This document shows, one piece after another, positions 8,500 to 13,730 of a DNA stretch of 13,730 bases (position 1 is the first letter of the stretch; every line of letters starts with the position of its first letter). The notes below the pieces were generated by a model that saw only the letters and a list, made by a program, of their open reading frames with translations, searched no databases and had not been told where the DNA came from. A program made the position numbers and the translations under genes. The stretch is from Flavisolibacter sp. (GTDB taxonomy: Bacteria; Bacteroidota; Bacteroidia; Chitinophagales; Chitinophagaceae), in contig JAICTW010000009.1 in NCBI GenBank assembly GCA_025936195.1, forward strand, positions 1-13,730. The letters run 5' to 3'.

Positions 8500-8982
8500 T
8501 CAAACCCCATTCACTTCTGCTTGCAGAATTATTTTCTTTATCAGCACAATCTGTCCCAAATGATAATGCGTGTGTTCGATAATGCCCTGAATGTTTCTGT
8601 AGTAGCTTCCATATTTTCCTTCTGAAAAATCTTCCGCGAGTTTATCTTCCGGCATTTGCTCAAGCAGCGCAGTAAAATTTTCGGCGTCAGTAAAGGTTTT
8701 GCCCGTCAATTTTTCCCAGGCTTCCGCAGACTGAACAGGAGGAAGATCAAAGCTGTATTTATCACTGGCATTGAGCGGTGCTCCCTGAAGAACTTCCAGC
8801 ACCACACTCACATAATAGTTGATATGATAAACCAATGCAGCAATGGTATTTAAAGAATATAATTTTGTAGTGGCCTGCTGCCAGCTTATATCAGCCAGAC
8901 TGTCCTTAAGGTTTACGGAAGTCCAGTTGCCTCCAAAGAATACTTCCCTGAAATGCTTTGCCAGTTGGTGTCACAGATTCAT
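8500..8982 (-). CDS. DinB-family (DinB-like four-helix bundle) protein with in-frame stop at codon 4; possible pseudogene
   Basis: The conserved body is open from 8970 to the TGA at 8502-8500 (156 residues, beginning HQLAKHFREVFFGGNW), about the length of the whole family. Family marks are NTIAALVYHINYY, GKYGSYYRNIQGIIEH and the C-terminal EHTHYHLGQIVLIKK, whose His residues, with the His of YHINYY, are the usual metal ligands. The only ATG at the right place is at 8982-8980, 17 bases after the sensor gene stop, but it reads ATG-AAT-CTG-TGA, stopping at 8973-8971. After that stop no in-frame ATG or GTG occurs; the first standard alternative is a TTG at 8835, which would drop the first helix. 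A single substitution (for example TCA to TGA) or an indel explains it, as would a sequencing error. DinB-like proteins include thiol transferases and many of unknown function. It follows the sensor gene on the same strand. Confidence 0.75.
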
Positions 8983-8999
8983 ACGCTTTGATTTTTTAC

Positions 9000-11900
9000 C
9001 TAACTAACATTCACATACAAAACAGTTGAAAAGCTTTTGCTGTCCGCCAAAACATCCAGAGTTGCCGGCAAAGCTTTCACCCTTTTTAAAACAACATTTT
9101 CAAATTTGGATTCAAGGTTGGCATCATTGCTTCCACATTCAGAAAGTATTTCGATGTAGAGTTTTGATTTGGTTTTATTGATGTTTACAAACAACTGTTC
9201 GCAGTTTATGTTCTGAATAATAAAATTCATCGCTTCTTTATAAAAGAACAAAAGCTCATAACGAAGCTTCATATCCAGTTCAAGTGTTTGAACTTTATTA
9301 TCAACGATGAGATCAATTTCAATTTCGTGCAAGGTTTTCAGTGCTTCTGTTAATTCGCGAATGCGTAAAATAAATTTTTTCATGCTGTCATTGGCCGGAT
9401 CAATACTCCACAATGTATCATCAAGCACTTCATCCATGTAGCGGCTTTTTTCACTGATCTGATCAATGAACTCTTTAGTCTGCGCCAGATTTTTATCCGC
9501 TTTGATCTTGGCAATTTCACTCAGCACATTAATGTTGTTTAAAGTTATGCTCACTTCTTCTTTCAGGTTGGCCCGTATTTGCCTCCGGATCATTGCCAGG
9601 GATTCTCTTCGTTTCACTCTTTCTTTGTCAATAAGGTACAGGATCATAATGAACAACAATCCCATCAAACCAAGGAACCACCAGGTTTTCCAAAACGGCG
9701 GACGAACAATCACCGGAATGGATGCGATCTCTGTACTGGTTATTCCATCGGCATTTTCACTTTTTACTTTAAATACAAAATCACCGGAGGGCAGTGAATT
9801 ATAAACGGCTTCCATGGGGCGGTCAACATGGATCCAGTCTTTATCCACACCTTCCAGCATGTAGAAGTAATGTATTTTCTTTTGCTGCAAATAACTTAAA
9901 GCACTAAAGCCAATACGGAGCGAAGTATTGTTATAAGGCAGCACCACTCTTCTTTCTTTCCACAGCGAATCCATGGAAAGCAATTGATCTGAAAGTTTGA
10001 AGGAAGTGATGTAAGGATGCGGGGGAATATTTTTCTGACCAAATTTTTGCGGATCAAACACCATGAAATTATGATCTGTAAAAAGAACAATGCTTCCGTT
10101 TGATAAATGCTCCACCCCTGTTGTACTGAAGCGGTCATCATTAATACCGTCTCTCTTATCGTAATAACTTATTATTTTTTTTTCGAGATTCAGACGGCAT
10201 AAGCCGTTGGACATTCCTACCCATATCGTTCCGGTAGTATCTCTTTGTACCGATTCCGCAGTATTGGAAGGAAGACCCTCATCAATTCCAAAGAAGGTTA
10301 CTTTGTTGGTTTTTGTATTAATGATATTCAAGCAACCTGCTGTTACCAATAAAGTGCTATCGTTATCATAACTCATGTCGCCCGGCGAATTCATGAAAAG
10401 CCGTTCTCCTTCTTTTCCATTGCTGGTAAATACTTTCAACAGCTTATTGCTTTTAGCATCAAATTTTAGAAGCCCATGCTCCAGAGTTCCTACCCAAACA
10501 AAACCCTGGTAGTCGTAATGCACTTTTAAAATCCGGCCGGTTACATAAATCAGTTCATAACCTTTGGTGGGATCGCCACCCGATTTTTTATAATCCCATT
10601 TGATCAGCCTTCCGTTTTGTGTTCCAAACCAAAAATTGCCCGAGGTATCTTCGTCTATCTGCCGGATAGTAGAGCCCTGGAAAATTTCAGGCTTTACATT
10701 CTTCATTTGATTTTTCTTCGGATTATAAATATCAATCACTCCCCATTGCTGCGCAATCCATAAACAATTTGTTTTGCTGTGCACGGCCATATCCCAAACA
10801 GACATATGCCAATAGTTGGGTTTAAATGCAGGAGGCGGATCAATGAGCTTAAAACTTTTATCGTAAAAGAACAAACCAACTCCCCAGCATCCAACAATGA
10901 TTTTATCACTCAATTCAGCTATTCCATTCACCTCGCCATAAATCACTTTCTGTTTGCGGACCAGGTCATAGGTGTTAAAAATCTGATCGTCCGGATTAAA
11001 GGAATACACACCATTATCAGTAGCCATCCAAATATTATTTTCCTTGTCTTCGTAGGCATGCATTACATGATCAAAACTGAAAGCTCCATTTGTTTCTCTT
11101 TGGTTCTTCAAGGGTAAAAAACTGTTGATATTCCTTTGCCATTCCACAAAAAAAGGCATACCATAAAGCCATATTCTTCCGTTTCGCTGTACCAGGTAAT
11201 CCATAAGCTCGTGATACATTTGCAAAACAGATAGATTCGAGTATTCAGCTTTCTGCAGCTTTCTGTTATAACGGCAAATAACAGGAGCAGGCTCTTTGGG
11301 ATGCCAGTAAAAAAAGAAAACATTTCCGTCTATATCCACCTGCACACCAACGAGTGCTGTTTGCGTTTGAAAAGCAGCAATGACAGGATCGTTATCAATA
11401 TTATGTCCGCGGTAATTCACATGATTGTTAGCAGGGTTCACCAGCACCAAACCAGAATCACAACTGATCCAGTATCGTTTTATGTGTTGGTCCCAACTAA
11501 TTTTGTTCACATGCCAGTTTTGCGGAATTAAAAAAAGATTTTCGGCTGCTACAAAATTGTTGGTGCGCTCATTGTATTTTACTACAGAACGACCTTGCCT
11601 GATCAACAACAATTCACCTTTTACAGTTTCAAAAAAATGCTGACCGCTAAAAATGGCATTGGTATCCTTTGGCAGCGGAACATTGGTATAGGTAAATTTT
11701 TTTGTGTCAAAAATGCCAATGTGATTGTGATCGTACGATAACCAGAGGCGGCCCTTTCCATCCCTGTACATGGAATTGATAATTCTATTGGGAAGAGAAC
11801 CTGTTTGCTTATCATGATATTTAAAACTGATAAAGCTATTTCCATCATAACGCTGCAAACCGTTGGTAGTAGCCATCCACATATATCCGTCAGCATCCTG

Positions 11901-12035
11901 AATAACATCATTAACAAGATCGGAAGCCAACCCATTCATTACCGTAAAATGCCGGAACGAATACTGCCTTGCCTGTTGCGATGAAGAAGCAACAGAAATA
12001 AAAAGCGAAACAGATAAAATAAAAACAGTCCGCAT
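9000..12035 (-). CDS. Two-component-regulator-propeller sensor with degenerate histidine-kinase module
   Basis: This is a 1011-residue protein starting at the ATG at 12035. It has a signal peptide (about 1-19), then a long periplasmic region of two-component-regulator propeller blades (DADGYMWMATTNGLQRYDG, DEDTSGNFWFGTQNGRLIKWD, GFVWVGTLEHGLLKFD, TTGTIWVGMSNGLCRLN), a Y_Y_Y domain (about 705-778), one membrane helix (about 785-802) and a cytoplasmic part (803-1011). The cytoplasmic part follows the HisKA_3/LytS-like pattern (RRQIRANLKEEVS...NNINVLSEIAK and DDTLWSIDP). At the usual phospho-accepting His is Lys825 (codon AAA at 9563-9561). The ATPase-like end keeps an N-box-like KEAMNF (933-938) but has SECGSND (965-971) where an Asp-x-Gly G-box is expected. 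No receiver or DNA-binding domain is fused and no response regulator gene is adjacent. Propeller sensors of this kind often respond to glycans. Confidence 0.9.
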   Translation of the reverse strand: MRTVFILSVSLFISVASSSQQARQYSFRHFTVMNGLASDLVNDVIQDADGYMWMATTNGLQRYDGNSFISFKYHDKQTGSLPNRIINSMYRDGKGRLWLSYDHNHIGIFDTKKFTYTNVPLPKDTNAIFSGQHFFETVKGELLLIRQGRSVVKYNERTNNFVAAENLFLIPQNWHVNKISWDQHIKRYWISCDSGLVLVNPANNHVNYRGHNIDNDPVIAAFQTQTALVGVQVDIDGNVFFFYWHPKEPAPVICRYNRKLQKAEYSNLSVLQMYHELMDYLVQRNGRIWLYGMPFFVEWQRNINSFLPLKNQRETNGAFSFDHVMHAYEDKENNIWMATDNGVYSFNPDDQIFNTYDLVRKQKVIYGEVNGIAELSDKIIVGCWGVGLFFYDKSFKLIDPPPAFKPNYWHMSVWDMAVHSKTNCLWIAQQWGVIDIYNPKKNQMKNVKPEIFQGSTIRQIDEDTSGNFWFGTQNGRLIKWDYKKSGGDPTKGYELIYVTGRILKVHYDYQGFVWVGTLEHGLLKFDAKSNKLLKVFTSNGKEGERLFMNSPGDMSYDNDSTLLVTAGCLNIINTKTNKVTFFGIDEGLPSNTAESVQRDTTGTIWVGMSNGLCRLNLEKKIISYYDKRDGINDDRFSTTGVEHLSNGSIVLFTDHNFMVFDPQKFGQKNIPPHPYITSFKLSDQLLSMDSLWKERRVVLPYNNTSLRIGFSALSYLQQKKIHYFYMLEGVDKDWIHVDRPMEAVYNSLPSGDFVFKVKSENADGITSTEIASIPVIVRPPFWKTWWFLGLMGLLFIMILYLIDKERVKRRESLAMIRRQIRANLKEEVSITLNNINVLSEIAKIKADKNLAQTKEFIDQISEKSRYMDEVLDDTLWSIDPANDSMKKFILRIRELTEALKTLHEIEIDLIVDNKVQTLELDMKLRYELLFFYKEAMNFIIQNINCEQLFVNINKTKSKLYIEILSECGSNDANLESKFENVVLKRVKALPATLDVLADSKSFSTVLYVNVS

Positions 12036-12057
12036 GAAGCAGTTGTAATTAGTCCTT

Positions 12058-12065
12058 CAAATTTA
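12058..12065 (-). promoter_or_regulatory. Putative promoter -7 element of the propeller sensor gene
   Basis: On the minus strand the bases read TAAATTTG, a perfect match to the Bacteroidota -7 consensus TAnnTTTG. The element ends 22 bases before the ATG at 12035, giving a short leader. I see no good -33 TTTG box at the usual 19-21 base distance, so the call rests on the -7 match and its position. Confidence 0.4.
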
Positions 12066-12110
12066 ATTACTGTGTTGCGGATACATGTCCGGCTGATACA
12101 CAGGTTATAA

Positions 12111-12187
12111 CAATTCATGCAAGCTTCTGCACAGTTCATTTTCGCAATAGCAGAATTCATTCTCAAAATACGGTTTTCAATTCATGC
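12111..12187. repeat. Two copies of CAATTCATGC in a divergent intergenic region
   Basis: The 10-mer CAATTCATGC occurs at 12111-12120 and 12178-12187, in the 252-base gap between the divergent sensor and lipoprotein genes, with further TTCATT words between and just after them. Spaced direct repeats between divergent promoters are a common arrangement for a regulator's sites, but 10 bases in AT-rich DNA could repeat by chance. Confidence 0.3.
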
Positions 12188-12217
12188 TTTCAATTGATCA
12201 TTTCATTCGGAATGCAC

Positions 12218-12248
12218 TTTACAAACGCACAAGCACCCAACAATTTTG
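12218..12248 (+). promoter_or_regulatory. Putative Bacteroidota-type promoter of the His-rich lipoprotein gene
   Basis: TTTA (12218-12221, near -33 TTTG) is followed after 19 bases by CAATTTTG (12241-12248), which matches the -7 consensus TAnnTTTG at all but the first base. A transcript would start roughly at 12253-12256, leaving a leader of about 30-35 bases before the ATG at 12288. That leader contains a TTAACCTT octamer at 12258-12265 that is also found before the hemerythrin-like gene. Confidence 0.38.
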
Positions 12249-12287
12249 CGTCGTCATTTAACCTTAATCAAACACAAAAAATTATTT

Positions 12288-13043
12288 ATGAAAAAGATCT
12301 TAGTTCTGGTAGTTACTGCTTCCACATTCATCTTTGCATGCGACAAAGACAAAAACAAAGAAAAGACCTACAAAAGCGATGAAGTAACGGTATTCGGCGG
12401 TAAGGCATGGAGCACAGTTACTTTAAAAGATGAAGTGCCCCAGCAGGTATCTTTCGTTTTAAGCGATGCTATTTTGAATTCAGCACCGGCGCCTGTACCA
12501 GGAGAAGGCCACAATCCTGCCAATGATTTTGTGATTCCTTTTCACAACAAAGCTTGGGAATCAACTCCGTTCAAATTTGTTATGCTGAACTGGAATCCAG
12601 CCGGCCATGAACCCGAACATGTTTACACCGTTCCGCACTTCGACATTCATTTTTATGAAACCACAACCAACGAAGTGATGAATTATATGGATGATGGCAA
12701 GTTGAATGCTGAAGTTCCTGCCGCTTATATTCCGGCCAATCACATCAGCGGTCCGGGGGTTCCTATGATGGGCAAGCACTATATTGATGCTGCTTCCGGC
12801 GAGATGAACGGACACAATTTCGATCAAACTTTTCTTTATGGTTCTTATGATGGCAAAGTTGTTTTTTATGAGCCTATGATCACACTTGATTTTTTGAAGA
12901 ACACTCAAAAATTTGAAAGGCCGATTCCGCAGCCCAGCAAGTTCGAAAAAGCAGGGTACTATCCTACAAAAATGAAAGTAGTAAAGCATGATGGTGTAAC
13001 CGAAATCATACTTAGCGGCTTTGAAAAAAAGCAGGCGGCGTAA
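12288..13043 (+). CDS. His-rich lipoprotein resembling the TTHB210/DUF5602 family
   Basis: This is a 251-residue protein. I chose the ATG at 12288 rather than an upstream TTG at 12246 because MKKILVLVV opens a lipoprotein signal peptide (IFAC, Cys18, then DKDKNK). The mature part shows LNWNPAGHEPEHVYTVPHFDIHFY (residues 100-123), which I recall as the hallmark of TTHB210-like (DUF5602) proteins. His107, His111, His117, Asp119, His121, His142, His154, His166 and Glu185 make a metal site plausible, though this is inference. The family's function is poorly known; TTHB210 of Thermus was linked to a sigma/anti-sigma regulated locus. The protein should sit in the periplasm or at the outer membrane. 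It is divergent from the sensor gene and followed after 98 bases by the hemerythrin-like gene on the same strand. Confidence 0.8.
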   Translation: MKKILVLVVTASTFIFACDKDKNKEKTYKSDEVTVFGGKAWSTVTLKDEVPQQVSFVLSDAILNSAPAPVPGEGHNPANDFVIPFHNKAWESTPFKFVMLNWNPAGHEPEHVYTVPHFDIHFYETTTNEVMNYMDDGKLNAEVPAAYIPANHISGPGVPMMGKHYIDAASGEMNGHNFDQTFLYGSYDGKVVFYEPMITLDFLKNTQKFERPIPQPSKFEKAGYYPTKMKVVKHDGVTEIILSGFEKKQAA

Positions 13044-13051
13044 AGAAAAAT

Positions 13052-13096
13052 GTATAGGGTTAAAGACAGAGGGCAAGCACTCCTTTAACCTTATAC
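13052..13096 (+). terminator. 14-bp stem-loop between the lipoprotein and hemerythrin-like genes
   Basis: GTATAGGGTTAAAG (13052-13065) pairs with CTTTAACCTTATAC (13083-13096): 13 Watson-Crick pairs and one G-U, with a 17-base loop. It begins 9 bases after the lipoprotein stop. No U-tract follows, so it may be an mRNA 3'-end stabiliser, a weak terminator, or a dyad operator instead of a classic intrinsic terminator. Confidence 0.4.
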
Positions 13097-13130
13097 TCTA
13101 CATCCTTAACCTTTCACCCTTAACCTTTCA
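13085..13130 (+). repeat. TTAACCTT direct repeats ahead of the hemerythrin-like gene
   Basis: TTAACCTT occurs at 13085-13092, 13106-13113 and 13120-13127. The last two lie in an exact 13-base tandem repeat, CCTTAACCTTTCA, at 13104-13116 and 13118-13130 with a single base between. An inverted copy of the core (GGTTAA) is at 13058-13063. The array ends 11 bases before the ATG at 13142, so it would lie in the leader or promoter of that gene. Confidence 0.6.
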
Positions 13131-13141
13131 AAATTTTAAAC

Positions 13142-13730
13142 ATGGAACGTTATAATTCTTTCAACATTATTCATAAAGGTCTCAGGGCTGCTTTATATCA
13201 AACGGCTTTACAATTGCAGCAAACCGATTTTACAGAGGAGGAACAAACAGAAGAAACAGTGAATAAGGTAAAGGAGATTGTCATGCTTTTTGAAGGCCAT
13301 GCACACAAAGAAGACCATTACGTTTTGCCAATGATCAACGAGTACGAACCTTCAGTAGTTGCTGCTTTCAATGGCGAGCACGAAGAAGATGAAAGATTAG
13401 GCAATGAATTGAATGAAGCGGTTGAAAAAGTATTGAACAGTAAAACAATAATGGAAAAAATAATTTCTGGAAGACAACTCACTGAATCTTTCGTTCGATT
13501 TATGGTGTTTAACCTGAACCACATGGCAAAAGAAGAAGACATCATCAATAAAATTTTGTGGCGCTATTATAGCGATGATGAAATGAAAGCGGTTGTTGGA
13601 CAAATCAGCAAAGCCGATCCTCCATGGATACACGAGTTTTATGTTACCTGGATGCTGCGCGGCATTAATAATACAGAAGCCATTAACTGGATAAAGGCCA
13701 TTCAAAAAGGAGTGCCTGCTGTAGTGTTTC
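13142..13730 (+). CDS. Hemerythrin-like (HHE) domain protein, C-terminus cut by window edge
   Basis: The frame is open from the ATG at 13142 to the right edge (196 residues, no stop). It is predicted to be a cytoplasmic helical bundle with no signal peptide. Candidate di-iron ligands are spaced as in hemerythrin-like domains: His11 in helix 1, His53-x-His55 with Glu57 and His59 (EGHAHKEDHYVLP), His80 and Glu81/Glu82 (NGEHEEDERL), and His127 with Glu131/Glu132 (LNHMAKEEDIINKIL). Related proteins bind O2 or NO or, as in RIC/YtfE, repair iron-sulfur clusters, but the pattern does not decide which. After residue 150 comes a tail (PPWIHEFYVTWMLRGINNTEAINWIKAI) that looks like a further helical region. 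The TTAACCTT repeat array directly precedes it. Confidence 0.85.
   Translation, partial: MERYNSFNIIHKGLRAALYQTALQLQQTDFTEEEQTEETVNKVKEIVMLFEGHAHKEDHYVLPMINEYEPSVVAAFNGEHEEDERLGNELNEAVEKVLNSKTIMEKIISGRQLTESFVRFMVFNLNHMAKEEDIINKILWRYYSDDEMKAVVGQISKADPPWIHEFYVTWMLRGINNTEAINWIKAIQKGVPAVVF

Noticed and set aside
12246..12287. An upstream TTG start extending the His-rich lipoprotein by 14 residues.
   Set aside because: The lipoprotein signal peptide begins at the ATG at 12288, and the extension overlaps the likely promoter and leader.
12561..13076. A 171-codon minus-strand open frame opposite the His-rich lipoprotein gene.
   Set aside because: It lies antisense to a gene with clear family motifs and shows no domain or signal of its own.
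1..13730. Searched by eye for CRISPR arrays, tRNA or rRNA genes, insertion-sequence ends and phage or transposase genes.
   Set aside because: No regularly spaced repeats, cloverleaf-like segments or mobile-element proteins were seen.

Overview
The window looks like a chromosomal segment of a Bacteroidota bacterium, most likely of the Chitinophagales/Sphingobacteriales type. The evidence is a SusC/SusD pair, abundant lipoproteins starting MKKx...C or MRN...GCKKF, PKD and two-component-regulator-type propeller proteins, a moderately low GC content, and at least one perfect Bacteroidota -7 promoter element (TAnnTTTG). No rRNA, tRNA, CRISPR array, transposase or phage gene was seen. Genes are tightly packed and no gene-free stretch exceeds about 250 bases.

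Layout. (1) 3-2984, plus: the C-terminal half of a SusC/RagA TonB-dependent transporter and a complete SusD lipoprotein, the end of a glycan or peptide uptake locus whose enzymes, if any, lie off the left edge. (2) 3089-4771, minus: a membrane-anchored protein-kinase-like protein whose catalytic loop has lost both the catalytic Asp and the metal-binding Asn. (3) 4933-8383, plus, divergent from the kinase: a compact operon of a four-PKD lipoprotein with a propeller-like C-terminus, a PKD/REJ-type protein with a C-terminal membrane region, and a very basic 85-residue secreted protein. (4) 12035-8500, minus: a 1011-residue periplasmic-propeller sensor with a degenerate histidine-kinase module, then a DinB-family gene with a stop at codon 4. 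(5) 12288-13730, plus, divergent from the sensor: a His-rich lipoprotein resembling the TTHB210/DUF5602 family and a hemerythrin-like protein cut by the right edge.

Two themes stand out. First, both signalling proteins look like pseudo-enzymes: the Ser/Thr-kinase-like protein reads HGN where HGD is expected, and the sensor has Lys825 where the phospho-accepting His is expected and lacks a recognisable ATP-binding G-box. Both keep their sensory or extracytoplasmic parts. The kinase/PKD block (3089-8383) is the best candidate for an undescribed envelope system: a cytoplasmic pseudokinase linked through one membrane helix to a periplasmic NTF2-like domain, beside secreted PKD proteins. Second, the TTAACCTT octamer occurs in the leader of the lipoprotein gene and three times, plus an inverted near-copy, in front of the hemerythrin-like gene, suggesting a shared control site.
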